Position numbers and translations under genes: made by a program. Positions 11,142-22,179 of a stretch of 64,000 nt of DNA are shown one piece after another. Numbering within the stretch: position 1 is the stretch's first letter; every line of letters begins with the position of its first letter. Origin of the DNA: Akanthomyces muscarius. Lineage: Eukaryota; Ascomycota; Sordariomycetes; Hypocreales; Cordycipitaceae. The stretch spans positions 2,542,001 to 2,606,000 of the forward strand of contig NC_079245.1 of the NCBI RefSeq assembly GCF_028009165.1, read 5' to 3'. Under the pieces are notes generated by a model. The model ran no database searches. It was not told the DNA's origin and saw only the letters and a program-made list of their open reading frames with translations.

Positions 11142-12361
11142 ATGGCGTACTACTCTCAGCCCCGTCATCCAGACGCATATTGTAAGAGTCCCGACTATGA
11201 GGGTTGTTTTCTCCGACTGTGTCGTTGGAGAAATGCTAACTGTGCCACTTCGCAGCCGAGGAGCCGTCGCACTGCGAGCCAGAGGGAAGCCTCTGGGTGG
11301 GCAACGCGCCCTCGCCCCAGCCTATTGACGATTGCCAGTCCGGTCATCAAGACGCATTTTGTAAGCATCCTTGACACTGTCGTCTTTTATTTTCAACATC
11401 GGCGCGATGCTAACTATGCCGCTTCCTAGTGGAGGAGCCGACCCAAAACGAGCCTGAAGGAAGCCTCTGGGTGAGCAACCCGCCCTCTCCACAGCACACC
11501 GACGAGGACGGGGAGTCCATCGATGGAGATGGAGAATCTAGCGACGACGATGAAGAGTCCAGCGACAAAGATGAAGAATCTAGCGACGACGATGAGGAGT
11601 CCAGCGACAAAGATGAGAAGTCCACTATCGACCGCGGAAACCTTGTCGAACAGGAGAGCGCGTCACCTTCGCCCGTTCTCAAACGTCTGCCGCCTTTCAG
11701 GTCTTTTCCTATGCTCAGACGTTCGCCCACTCTCAAGCCCCTTCCTTATTCAGAGCTTTTTGCTTCACCCGAGACAGAGTCCGAGAGCGAGCAGCTTCGC
11801 CCAACAATGTTCGATCCGCGTCCCATGCAAGGCTCTGCTGCGGCTTCTCCGCTTGGGCCTGATGACTACCACGCCGATGATCAGCACTGTGCTGCGGACT
11901 ACTCGGTAGACTACGATACTGAAGAAGGTACTTCCACTGCCGCGGCGTTTGCTGCCCACGACCCAAAGCCGGCGGCTGAATCGGGTGGTGAGAGCGAAGA
12001 GGCGAGCCACGACCACACCAGCGTTTCACAGGTCGGGACGTTGCAGCAGAGGGCAGAACTCTTGTCTCCAGTTCGAATAGGCTGTAGCCGAACCGCATTA
12101 CACTGCCCCTCCAGCGCCATTGAAGAAAGCTGTGATGATCTGCCGCGGTCCGTCTCGGCCGCCACAGCAGCCGCGGGGAAGGATGCTTGGACGCAGACAG
12201 TTGCAGAAGAGGAGTCAAGTGTTCGCGTTGAGGATACTGCTGCGTTTGCGCAGCAACGCATTCAAGAGCAAGAGGATGCAGCCGTTTGGATGTATGCGGC
12301 TGCTGTTCTCTCCTTCGTGGCAGTTTTTTGGATTGTGCTTGAACACGCCCTGGATGGCTGA
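11142..12361 (+). CDS. Acidic repeat protein with C-terminal membrane anchor, duplicated exon
   Basis: I do not recognise a family. The spliced gene has exons 11142-11181, 11256-11360 and 11430-12361. Introns are 74 and 69 nt, both phase 1, both with GTAAG donors and ATGCTAACT branch sites. The product has 358 residues. Two near-identical blocks, EEPSHCEPEGSLWVGN and EEPTQNEPEGSLWVSN, are encoded on either side of intron 2. An acidic Ser/Asp/Glu run follows (about 60-95, in 14-residue repeats), then a long Ser/Ala/Glu-rich region. One hydrophobic helix (WMYAAAVLSFVAVFWIVL) lies about 10 residues from the C-terminus, as in tail-anchored proteins. No signal peptide is seen. The next gene downstream is similarly acidic. 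The gene model is well supported by the repeated intron structure; the function is unknown. Confidence 0.72.
11163..11480 (+). repeat. Tandem duplication of an exon-intron unit, period about 180 bp
   Basis: The end of exon 1, intron 1 and the start of exon 2 are repeated as the end of exon 2, intron 2 and the start of exon 3. The stretches before the donors (gtcatccagacgcatattg and gtcatcaagacgcattttg) match in 17 of 19 positions. The branch-to-acceptor parts of the introns also match closely. The copies have diverged but keep the same phase, so each unit adds whole codons. Confidence 0.85.
11533..11616 (+). repeat. Two tandem copies of a 42-bp coding repeat
   Basis: Each copy starts gaatctagcgacgacgatga and encodes 14 acidic Ser/Asp/Glu/Lys residues. 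The second copy differs from the first by very few bases. The repeat lies inside the third exon of the acidic tail-anchored gene. Confidence 0.85.
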
Positions 12362-12853
12362 GTAGACACTTAAAACAGGTTTGGTATCTTGGTGATGAAA
12401 GTAGCTCTCAAATCTATATATCTAGAGACTTGTAGGATGCTGAGCAAATATAAAGCCAAAACCTGCAGTTTACGTTTTCTGCCAGAGTACATATCCTTGT
12501 GGAACTCTTCGTCAATTCTAATTCAATGCAAACGGGCTCGCGCAGCTGGCAGCCCCTCCTAGACGTTACTTCATGAGACGGCCCTGGCCATTTTGTTCTC
12601 TTTTCCTGCCTCATCACTTGGCCTCATTCAATACAAATCAAGTTCATGGCGAAACGTTGTGGATTTGTCCTTTCGCGGGTCTTTTCTCGCGTGCCACTGC
12701 CTCGGACGGCTTCAGCATCCTCGCAATCCAACGACTCTCACGCGTCAAGTATGTGCTGGCAGCAATACCTCACTGGAACATTGCTGACGCTGGCTGAAAG
12801 CTATCATCGATTTCTCTAGCTCGCCGACCCCGCCAGCACCAGCAGCGGAGAAG
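12362..12853. other. Intergenic region with a probable leader intron before the second acidic gene
   Basis: A candidate intron runs from about 12750 (gtatgtgctgg) to 12820 (tttctctag), containing gctgac branch-like sequence. It could lie in the leader. It could alternatively join an upstream frame (from 12573) to the next gene, adding an unconserved N-terminus. I favour a leader intron because the ATG at 12854 has a better start context. Confidence 0.4.
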
Positions 12854-13678
12854 ATGAGTCTTTTTGTCGAAGACGACTTTCTGGATTCCGATGAGCTCGG
12901 GTATGGTATCTTTAGCTTTGGACCACCACCACGACCTCAGGCCTGGGAATTCGAAACTTTAGACAGTGACGAGGACGAACATTTTATTGACGACTATTCT
13001 GATAACAACGGCGTTTCTGACACCGCCGATACCAGCGATAACGGCGAATCTGACGGTAACGGAAAACTTGACGATGGTGGCGAATCTGATTATGACAGCG
13101 ATTCTGGGTACAACGACAATTCTGAACACAACGATGATTCTGAAAACAACGACGATTCTGAACACAACGACGATTCTGAACACAACGACGATTCTGAACA
13201 CAGTGACGACGAACGAGATTTGAATGAGAGTGGAGGAAGTACAAGAAGGCGTATTACACCAGTACCTGTAGAGGCACTTACCGAAAGCTCCAAGGGGAAG
13301 TCTGAGGAAGAAGATGAAGAAGAGCAGGAAGCAGTACCGGAACAACAGCTAGATGGCTTCACCGAGCATCGACTGCTAGAAGACTGCACCAACAATCAAC
13401 GTCACAGCACTTCCCTTCCTGCGTCTGATACTGCGAAAGAGGGGTCCCTCACGGAAATCAAGACAGAAGATAATGGAACCATGGACGAGCACGCTACTAG
13501 CGAGGCCGAAGTCGTCATATCCACTACCGTAGCCGTTGCCAGTGCTGCTTCTCCGCCGACGGCTTTTACAACAGAAGAAATGGCTGAGCTGGCGGCAATT
13601 CTGGCTGTATGCCCCCCTGTCCCAGAAGGATCAGGAAGCTCGTACCACAGATGGGCAAACGTGCGGTGGGCAAACTGA
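12854..13678 (+). CDS. Acidic repeat protein of unknown function
   Basis: I do not recognise a family. The 274-residue product begins MSLFVEDDFLDSDELGYG. Residues about 35-120 are almost entirely Asp, Ser, Asn, Glu, Gly and His, and contain five copies of a six-residue unit (N-D-D-S-E-H). The C-terminal half is Glu-rich and then Ala/Thr/Pro-rich. There is no membrane segment or signal peptide. Composition and position suggest kinship with the acidic gene just upstream, but I see no clear sequence homology outside the low-complexity parts. An upstream leader intron is likely. Such proteins often evolve fast and may be lineage-specific; whether it is expressed is unproven. Confidence 0.55.
   Translation: MSLFVEDDFLDSDELGYGIFSFGPPPRPQAWEFETLDSDEDEHFIDDYSDNNGVSDTADTSDNGESDGNGKLDDGGESDYDSDSGYNDNSEHNDDSENNDDSEHNDDSEHNDDSEHSDDERDLNESGGSTRRRITPVPVEALTESSKGKSEEEDEEEQEAVPEQQLDGFTEHRLLEDCTNNQRHSTSLPASDTAKEGSLTEIKTEDNGTMDEHATSEAEVVISTTVAVASAASPPTAFTTEEMAELAAILAVCPPVPEGSGSSYHRWANVRWAN
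13112..13201 (+). repeat. Five tandem copies of an 18-bp coding repeat
   Basis: The unit aacgacgattctgaacac is present five times with few changes. The last three copies are identical. It encodes the Asn-Asp-Asp-Ser-Glu-His units of the acidic protein and should be length-variable between strains. Confidence 0.9.
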
Positions 13679-14064
13679 TCACTGGTTGATCGCGTATTTT
13701 ACACGATCAGTTCGAGACCACAGGGTTAAGCTCTGAAGCGGCGACAACTGCGATCAGGAGTTGCACTTTAGGCGGGCTATTTATCAGCTTGTGCCAACGC
13801 TGGGTCGTTTTCTTTTTGTTATTCACAGGCAAACAGAGGTGTTGAATACTTTCATTGGACATAGGCGGTCCTATTGTCGTCTTTTTATTTTTTTAAGCTT
13901 TTGGAGACATACTTGGAACTGCAGACATATGAGCTTCAGCTCACAGGTTAACGGACGCGAGATGAGTAGACTCAATCATAGGGCCGCGATGGGAAAAGCT
14001 TTTCCTGATTTCATACCAAGTAACGCGTAGTGCCGTTTCAAAATGCAATCTCTTGCAGTGTATT
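13679..14064. other. Convergent intergenic region
   Basis: 3' regions of the acidic gene (+) and the hydrolase (-). I see nothing else in it. Confidence 0.5.
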
Positions 14065-15197
14065 CTAGCAGTCGTGCTCGACAGCAGCTACGCTGCCCTT
14101 GACGCCCAAATCCGTCTTGAGCACCCGCCCAAAGACCTCCAGCAGCACCTCGAAGCACACCTTGGTCACGGCCGGGTCGTAGCGGCCCTTGCTCAGCTCG
14201 TCGCGGATAAAGGCGTGCTGCGCCCACGCAAACTCGTGGAAGCTCGCGACGACGCCGGCCGCGCGCATCTTGGCGCGGATGAGGTCGCGCCCGGCGTCGG
14301 GCACGTGCGTGTCCTTGACGCCAAAGATCATGGCGGCCTCGCCCTTGAACTTGTCGAATTGGTCCAGCGTGTGGATGCTGTCGGGGGGCGCATCGGTAGA
14401 CGTGTTGGCGGCGTCGTGCGGGCCGAGGGTGCGGCTGTGGATGTCGGTCGCAAAGTATGCGACACAGGCCGTGATGCGAGGGTCCAGCTGGGGATCATGT
14501 TAGATGGGGATGAGCCATGGGATGCGGAGAGGAGGACGTACGGCGGCGCGGACGGCTAGATGGCCGCCGAGACACATGCCAGTGGCGCCGATGAGCCCGG
14601 TGCAAGTCGGCAGGCTGAGGAGGTGGTCGACGGTAGCGTAGGAGTCGGCATCGTATGACTCGAGTGTCTGTCGTGTGTCAGCCCAAAACGTCTTTTTAAG
14701 TCATAGATCCGGTTGGCATATACCTTCTGAATCTTGTACTGGTTACCCTTGTCGGTGTCCGCGACATCGTACTTGAGCGGCTCTGGGCCGGTGAAGTCGT
14801 GGTACGAAGACGGCGCGGCGACAATGTAGCCTTGGCCAGCGATTTGGCGGGCGAATCGTGCAACAGGACCCGTCACTGCATTTTAACATCGTCAATATGG
14901 GTCGCGACCACTTTGCGGAAGTGCCGGCTGACCTTGGTAGATTTCGCTAAACAGGCAGACGCCGGGGAAGCGTCTAAACCACATGAAACCACTTATTAGC
15001 TCCGTTTGCTGCCGAGTCATTGAGATTGTATCCTTACGCATTGGGAAATCCGGGAATGGCAGGGTGAAAGACAAAGATGCCTGGTGAGCTGTTAGAAGAG
15101 CGATTCGGTCCATGGTGTGGGGAGGGGTCGTACGCATGGTGCTCGCCTTGCCATTCGCTGTCGTCTTGACATCGACGTGGCTCTCTTGAATCAGCAT
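14065..15197 (-). CDS. Dienelactone hydrolase family protein
   Basis: An alpha/beta hydrolase likely acting on lactones or related esters in the cytosol; the true substrate is unknown. Six exons on the minus strand give 282 residues: 15134-15197, 15038-15080, 14933-14973, 14724-14875, 14542-14667, 14065-14487. The five introns are 53-64 nt and all keep frame. The nucleophile is Cys132 in GMCLGG. The expected acid (Asp201, in KDTHVPDAGRD) and base (His233, in AWAQHAF) are present. Glu46 in the FSEIYQ stretch matches the conserved glutamate of the family. There is no signal peptide. Length is typical for the family (about 240-290). Its neighbours do not suggest a pathway. Confidence 0.9.
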
Positions 15198-16024
15198 GAT
15201 GAATAAAAGGTTTGTCGCAGTCTGCGCAGGGAGTCTCTATTATTCGTGGAATGGATGAGCTCTCGGGATAGTGAGCGTGAGACGAGATGAAAATAGCTGG
15301 CAGCCACCCCGCCAAAGCTCCAGATTGCCCCTCCATCGCGACAAGCCAATCAGGCGTTATATTTGCACAATCACAATTTGACAGAGTCAGGCAGTGCCAC
15401 CAATGCATGCGCAGAAATAAAAGGGAAAAAAGGAATCCATAACGTTGGTCAAATACGTATTTCACCTGCACCACAGGATGGCTGTAGTTTTTATGCATTC
15501 GCTGCCCTCCCAGGCAAGGGGCTTGCTAAAAAAGACGCCAGTGACGTTTTGGTATGTGTCACTCGATCCCGGGACCGTATCAAATTAAAGACGTGTCCAA
15601 GCTCAAATCATGTCCTTACTATATAATAGTAGGTACTATGCTCTATTAAAAGAGATAAAGAAGAGGAAATGACAATAATAAGAAGAATGGGGGGAAATAG
15701 GGGAAGATACGAAAAATATGAAAAAAAAAAAAAAAAAAATAGAAGATAATTACAGAATACTTGGAGGAATAATTAGATGTGGGCGTCTTTTTTTGTCACT
15801 CGCTTGACAGGCTTTACGGCGTACAAGCCAGGATCTAGGATAGGCCAAGCAAGAGTGAGTGAGGGCCAGTGGGACTGATACCAACAAGTCCATATACCAA
15901 ACTGAATAAAGTAGAGATATTATTGTTAAGCGCCGTAGACATAACGAGTAGAATTATCCATACCCATGCCCATCCTCCGTCCCTGAAACGACAAAAACAA
16001 ACGCCCCCCCAAAAAGATGCCTCA
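15198..16024. other. Intergenic region with purine-rich tract
   Basis: This stretch holds the promoter side of the hydrolase gene (minus strand) and the 3' side of YME2. From about 15645 to 15750 the plus strand is strongly purine-rich and ends in a long A run. No gene is recognisable. Confidence 0.5.
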
Positions 16025-18695
16025 CTAGACCTCTTCACTCAGAACCTTCTTACAGGCAGCCATTTGCTTGTCCAGGTCCTCAATCTTGCGCTGCGAAGTG
16101 TCAATCTGCACGAGCAGATACTGTATGCGACCCGCCGACTCGCTCGTCTGGCGCGGCAGGCTGCCGAGCAGCGACAGCTCATTCTCCGCTGCGGCAATCT
16201 TCTTGGCCTCAATCTTGGCGAGTTCATTCTCCTGTGCCAAGTCCATCTTGGCCACGAGCACGCGGTCGTTGATCATGCGCGCAAACGCCGCCTGCTGCAG
16301 GGGCTTGCCGGCGGTGATGAGGCGCGGGTGGCCGCGGTCGGAGCGGATGGAGATGAGCTCCGCGGCGGCGAGGGACTCGAGGGCCGCCTCGCCATCGCTG
16401 GCGGACGAGCTGGTGGAAGAGGAAAAGGTCGGCGAGAGGAGGACTTGGTTGTAGATGAGGGACGAGTCCTTGGCCAGGCCTTTAACGAGGTGCCAGACTT
16501 GAGCGGTGGACCACTTCTTTTCGGCGGCGTCGCTGCCCTTGCTGAGGAGGAACATCTTGACAATGTCCACGGCGCTCTCGGTGACGATTTCATCAGTCGC
16601 ATCACGCGGGCTCATGCCAGCCTGGATGCGGCGGGCAAGGGATTCGAGATCCACCAAGCGGCCGCCAAGTGTTTCGATGGCGGTATCAAGGCCACGAAGG
16701 TTGGGCGCGCCAGTCTTGTTGTCGTCCTCCTTCTCCTTCCGCTCTTCTGCAGCTTCGCGCTCGTTTTGGATACGGCCCATGATATACTTCTTCGCTACTC
16801 CATGATCCAAGTCTCCAAGGGAAACGGTGCGGAAGACACGGTCAGGCAGAGCTCTGGTCAGCGGCTTGGAATAGGCGTTCTCGCTGGTCAAGAAAATGAC
16901 TTGCGCGACGTGGTTTTGAACCAGAGACGCTGCCCACTCTGAGATCTTGTCATAGATGATCCCCTGCTCGTCACTCTTGTGCAGGAAGTTATCGATCACG
17001 ATCACTGGTCTTCGTTCTGGGTGAGCTTCGAGCCAAGCATCCTCCGAGCTGCTGCCGTCCTTTTCTTTGCTAGATCTGCCGGACAACGCCACGTCCTTGA
17101 GCGCACTTGCGGCAGTGTACAGGATTTTAGTGACCTGCGACTCGAGAGTCTCGGAGAATCCCGCCTTGACACCAGTGGTGCTCTGGACAGCGAGATCAAT
17201 CATGCTGCTCGCGCTGTTGGCCCAGGAAAAGACAGGTCGGTAGCCAACCGCAGAAGCAAGTCTTCCAATCATGCTCGACTCGCCACGCGCTTCGACAATG
17301 GGCTTGCAATCAATCAGCACAACGTCTCTGCGGTTTTCAAGAGCCTTCTTCATAACAATCTCGACCTTGCCGGAGCCTCTTGGTCCAGTAACGACGATGA
17401 AATTGTCTGAAGTCACGTCGAGCCACTCCCGCAGCTGGCTGATGACGTCCAAGCGATGGTTCCATATCACGCCGCTCAAGTTATCCCACTGCTCACGACG
17501 TCCGCTAAAGGAAAACGACTGTCGGTGGCTTTGGAACCATTTGTATAGTCTTGACTCGCTGAAGTTGAATGAATGCTGAATGTGTAGGCGGATGAAGAAT
17601 TGTCGAATAGGGTCAAAGATGAGGACTGAAAAGCCAGCGAGGAGAGCGGCGATGATTGGGAACACAATGCGTGGATGGCTCGTTATCCAATTCCAGATAT
17701 TGTGGCCCTTGACTCGCTTGACGTAGGCAATGCGGAGCATCGTTCCAGCCGCGCCGCCGCCTTGAGACTCGGGGACGACATATCCATGCGCGCAGTTTCG
17801 TGCCATAATGGCATCACGCAGAAGCGGGAAGCCAATGTTGGCGTATTTGGGAATCTCTTTGGAGTCTGCAGACTGGGGGATAATATCGGCGATTTTTCCG
17901 TATCGACGAAAGACGCTGTACAAGACTTCCTCGGGGAGCGTTTCTGGCGTCTTGCCAACTTCGGCGGGCACGAATTCGACTCGTAGGACGCTAGATGGGT
18001 ATCGGTGCAAGTCCTCCAGCCAAGGAGTGCCTCTAACCAGACGAGCCTGAATACCTCGGAACGGGTTAAACCAGGGCTTGAGCGGTTTCTCCTTGAGCCT
18101 CTTCTTCAGTGTTGCTGCAAACAAAATCGATTAGCCTGGTCTGCGCGGAAGAGCAAATATACCTACATTCAATGTCGGCAGGGTCAAGCTCAGAGCTATA
18201 TCGAAACTTGACAAAGGCGCCGCCATCCTTGAAGCGTGGCAAAATCTCCGTGACTTTGATGGGCATGTCCTCGGGGATAGCCATCTTGACCAGACGAATT
18301 GGATCCATGATGCCGAGCCGCGAGCTATCGAAGCGACGCATCAAATCTGCTAGCTCGGTGTCGCTCTCGTTTCTTCGCAACACGTTGATAATTTTGAGAG
18401 GGAAGATGTTGTCGAAGAAGAGGATGGCTTCATTGTCCTTTACCTCGAAGTGGCCAGTATCCTTTTCCTCTGAAATCGTGTTTTCCGTGGCATCCTCGGC
18501 AGCCGGTGCCACAGGATCAGGCGAGGGCGCCGCTATCGTGCTCGCGCATGCTCTCCCGGCGATGGCTTGTTGAAGAGCTGTGTGGTTGATGCGACGCAGA
18601 GCCCGGCTGCGGCTCACGAGACAAGGCCGGAGGGGTGTTGATGCTCGCGCCAGCGGCCGCGCAGCCATGGCGGCGAGCCGCACTCGTGTGTACAT
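16025..18695 (-). CDS. YME2: Mitochondrial escape protein 2 (Yme2/Rna12), inner-membrane protein
   Basis: In yeast, Yme2 is an integral mitochondrial inner-membrane protein needed for stability and numbers of mitochondrial DNA nucleoids. Two exons (18167-18695, 16025-18114) with a 52-nt intron give 872 residues, close to yeast Yme2. The Arg-rich, acid-poor N-terminus looks like a mitochondrial targeting sequence. An RRM-like region spans about 180-290. One membrane helix (PRIVFPIIAALLAGFSVLIF) lies near 305-325. The P-loop-like GPRGSGK lies near 418, followed by VIVIDNF as a Walker B-like strand; together these mark the RNA12 domain. The C-terminus forms a coiled coil (about 810-870). It is transcribed divergently from the EMI1-type gene, another mitochondrial protein. 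Confidence 0.93.
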
Positions 18696-19363
18696 GATGC
18701 AATAGTGCTATAGTATAATTTAGGGTCGTGTCGAGGCGTTCATTGTGAGCTTGACCGCAGGGGTAAGGTGAGGTTGAGCGTGTCAAGATGCAAGTTTTGG
18801 GAGCTTGGAAGCTGCCTTGGTAGGTAGCTACAGCTCCCCACCATGGTCGCGGTAGCTGATCGATGACTATTGAGAATAGGGCGTGCTTATTTTTCCTATT
18901 TTCTCTTACTTTCCTTATTTTTCTCACTTTTTCTTCTTTTTTTTCTTTTTTCTATTTTTCCTTACTTTTCTTATTTTCCTATATTTTCCTCGTTTTCTCC
19001 TACCCTCCACAACTTGCATCTTATAATTGATCCGTCGCACGCGCTTTGATGAGGTCATGGCTTTTCTACCACTGCTACCAGTATTGTGAGAAGAGCGGGT
19101 CGGCGGATCATTTTTCCCCACGCAACAGGGACTCTGGAAAAGTCGCGATTGGCAAGTATCGTTGCAATTGCGCTTTTCGATGTACAATTAGGTCATTGCG
19201 AATACAGCACAGTCGCGTTGGCTTTTTCTACCATTCAACTCAATCTGCATCTCTGAAAGCAGACACGCCATCCCGAGCCCGTGGTAATCCTCTCCTACCT
19301 GCGACGGCGCATCGACATCTTCAGCACCAGACACTCGCAGGACAATCACTTCACATCGCCATC
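18696..19363. promoter_or_regulatory. Shared divergent promoter of YME2 and the EMI1-type gene
   Basis: 668 bp separate two divergent starts. Bases 18890-19000 are an almost pure pyrimidine tract on the plus strand, built of loose repeats of tttycytay. Both flanking genes encode mitochondrial proteins, so shared regulation is plausible; I see no specific factor site that would prove it. Confidence 0.5.
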
Positions 19364-20101
19364 ATGGGCTGGCTCTGGTCCTCGAATGCGAAGCCTACCG
19401 AGGCACCGACATCACAAGACGCCCCTCCTACGAATTCCCCCACACAAACACCACCCTCGCAACCATCACCACCCAAGCCGCAGTCCGCAGAAGATGCCGA
19501 GCTCCAAAAGTTTATGGAATTCTTCAAAGCCGAAGAGGCCGCCGCCGCCTCCTCCCGCGCCAACGGCGACACTCAGCAGCACACCGGGCCCAAGCCGTCG
19601 CCGCTGCCCGAGTGGTTCGCCAAGATGATCACGCCCAAGGATAACCCGCTGTACAAGGAGCCCGACGCGCCGCGGCGGGACCCCCTGTCCGAGTCGCTGC
19701 TGCCGACCGACATGTCGTGCCGGCAGGCGTTCGACGCCGCCTGGGGCTGCAACTCGGTCGGCGGGCAGTGGAACGCCGTGTACCGCTACGGCGAGATGCG
19801 CTCCTGCACGGAGAAGTGGGATGACTTTTGGTTCTGCATGCGCCACAAGTCGGCGTCGGGCCCCGTCAAGGAGGACCTGATGCGCACGCATTACCGCAAC
19901 AAGGAGCACGCGAAATACTATGCGCCGGGCAAGGCGAGCAGCGAGGACGTGTGGGAGGCGCGGGTGCAAAAGGTGGCGCCTGACACAGTCTTTACGGAGA
20001 GCATCGACGTGCCGACCATGGGGGATGAGGAGTGGCGCAAGATGGAGAGCGAGCGCAGACAAAAGATTCGTGACGGTCTGGGCTTTGACAAGTCGAGTTG
20101 A
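19364..20101 (+). CDS. Twin CX9C protein, EMI1/DUF3128 family
   Basis: The 245-residue product has two exact CX9C motifs, CRQAFDAAWGC and CTEKWDDFWFC, the coiled-coil-helix-coiled-coil-helix signature of proteins oxidised in the mitochondrial intermembrane space. DUF3128/Emi1 proteins belong to this class. Yeast EMI1 is linked to respiratory competence and early meiotic induction. The first 100 residues are Pro/Thr/Gln-rich and then Glu/Ala-rich; there is no cleavable targeting signal, as usual for this import route. I chose the ATG at 19364 because the in-frame extension upstream is unconserved promoter-like sequence. The gene is intronless and divergent from YME2. Confidence 0.88.
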   Translation: MGWLWSSNAKPTEAPTSQDAPPTNSPTQTPPSQPSPPKPQSAEDAELQKFMEFFKAEEAAAASSRANGDTQQHTGPKPSPLPEWFAKMITPKDNPLYKEPDAPRRDPLSESLLPTDMSCRQAFDAAWGCNSVGGQWNAVYRYGEMRSCTEKWDDFWFCMRHKSASGPVKEDLMRTHYRNKEHAKYYAPGKASSEDVWEARVQKVAPDTVFTESIDVPTMGDEEWRKMESERRQKIRDGLGFDKSS

Positions 20102-20640
20102 TGATGATGTATATCAATTGTATTATATAATTTAGTGACGCATGAATGTACATATACCACTCCTTGTGGCTGCAGGAAAGATTCCAGTGCCATGTCCAGA
20201 TCCAAATTTGCCAGCATGGTGCCTCGACGCCAGTTCAGCGGATAAGAATACCAAGGTGTACTGTTCATCACCACCGTTCAGCTCGCGTTAAAGGTCCTTG
20301 TTAAGTCAAAATGTGGTCACGCGCAATTACACGTACGATGAAACCTCCAATTGTACAGAAGATCTTGTTAAACTAGAGTCATATCACAGTCACAGCACAG
20401 TAGAGAAAAACAGTTGTCTAATGGGTATTTATTGCCCTAGTCATTAAAATACATCTGCCGGCAAATCGCCAGCTCATTCTTTTGGTTTCCCTTATCATAA
20501 CCGTAATGCAAAGCCAGTACAAAAGAAATGCAACTCTAAAAATCATTCATCATTTCTGCAACTTCAAAAGAGCCTCCGAAGGCGGACATGAGCCAATCTG
20601 AAAGTCCAGCGCAATGGTGTTTCGGGGGGTATCAAAGCAT
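20102..20640. other. Convergent 3' region of the EMI1-type gene and HSP70
   Basis: AT-rich untranslated sequence. I see nothing else in it. Confidence 0.5.
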
Positions 20641-22132
20641 TTAGTCGACCTCCTCGACGGTAGGGCCGTCGTCGCCGCCAGCGCCAGGAGCGCCACCGGC
20701 ACCGGGGAAGCCGCCAGGGGCACCGCCGGGCATACCGCCGGGCATACCGCCGGGCATGCCACCCTCACCACCAGAGCCGTAGAACTTCATCATGATGGGG
20801 TTGGCAACGGCCTCAAGCTCCTTCTGGTGCTCCTCGTACTCCTCCTTGGTAGCCTGCTGGCTATCGTCGAGCCACTGAACAATCTTGTCAATCTCAGCAG
20901 TGAGCTTGGTCTTGTCCTCGGCCTCAATCTTCTCGTCAACCTTGGGGTCGGCGAGAGTGTTGCGCAGAGAGTAAGCGTAAGACTCAAGGCCGTTCTTGGC
21001 AGAGACACGCTGGCCCTCCTTCTCATCCTCCTCCTTGTACTTCTCGGCATCAGCAAGCATCTGCTCAATGTCCTCCTTGGAGAGACGACCCTTGTCGTTG
21101 GTGATGACAATCTTGTTGGACTTGCCGGTACCCTTCTCAACAGCGGAGACGTTCATGATACCGTTGGCATCCAGATCAAAGGTAACCTCGATCTGGGGAA
21201 CACCACGAGGAGCAGGGGGGATGCCGGTGAGCTCGAACTTGCCGAGAAGGTTGTTGTCCTTGGTGCGCTGACGCTCACCCTCGTAGACCTGGATAAGGAC
21301 ACCGGGCTGGTTGTCAGAGAAGGTAGAGAACACCTCCGACTTCTTGGTGGGGATGGTGGTGTTACGAGGGATGAGCTTGGTCATCATACCACCAGCAGTC
21401 TCGATACCGAGAGACAGAGGAGCAACGTCGAGCAGCAGAATCTCCTTGGTAGAAGTAGAAGAAGTGTCGCCAGACAAAATAGCTGCTTGCACGGCAGCTC
21501 CGTAGGCGACGGCCTCGTCGGGGTTGATGCTCTTGTTGGGCTCCTTGCCGTTGAAGTAGTCGGAGATGAGCTTCTGGATGCGCGGAATGCGAGTGGAGCC
21601 GCCGACGAGGACGATCTCGTGGACCTGGCTCTTGTCGATCTTGGCGTCGGTGAGGACGCGGTCGACGGGCTGGATGGTGGAGCGGAAGAGGTCCTGGCAG
21701 AGCTCCTCGAAGCGAGCACGGGTGATGGAGGTGTAGAAGTCGGCGCCCTCGAAGAGAGAGTCGATCTCAATGGAGGTCTGGGCGGACGAAGAGAGGGTAC
21801 GCTTGGCGCGTTCGCAAGCAGTGCGAAGACGGCGCATAGCACGCGCATTGCCAGACAAATCCTTCTTATTTTTGCGTTTGAACTCCGCGACAAAGTGGTT
21901 GACGAGACGGTTGTCGAAATCCTCACCACCCAGGTGAGTGTCACCGGCAGTGGACTTGACCTCGAAGATACCCTCCTCAATGGTGAGCAGGGAGACATCG
22001 AAAGTACCACCACCGAGATCGAAAATCAGGACGTTGCGCTCGCCAGCGACCTTCTTGTCAAGACCGTAGGCAATGGCAGCGGCAGTGGGCTCGTTGATAA
22101 TGCGGAGGACGTTGAGGCCGGCAATGAGACCA

Positions 22133-22179
<47 letters not shown>

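Noticed and set aside
12854..13678. The acidic repeat protein as a coding artefact of an 18-bp microsatellite
   Set aside because: The frame stays open for 274 codons, well beyond the 90-bp repeat, with a plausible start and leader intron, so it is kept at moderate confidence.
15869..16942. 357-codon plus-strand frame opposite the YME2 C-terminus
   Set aside because: The minus strand encodes the conserved RNA12 domain there, so the plus frame is a shadow.
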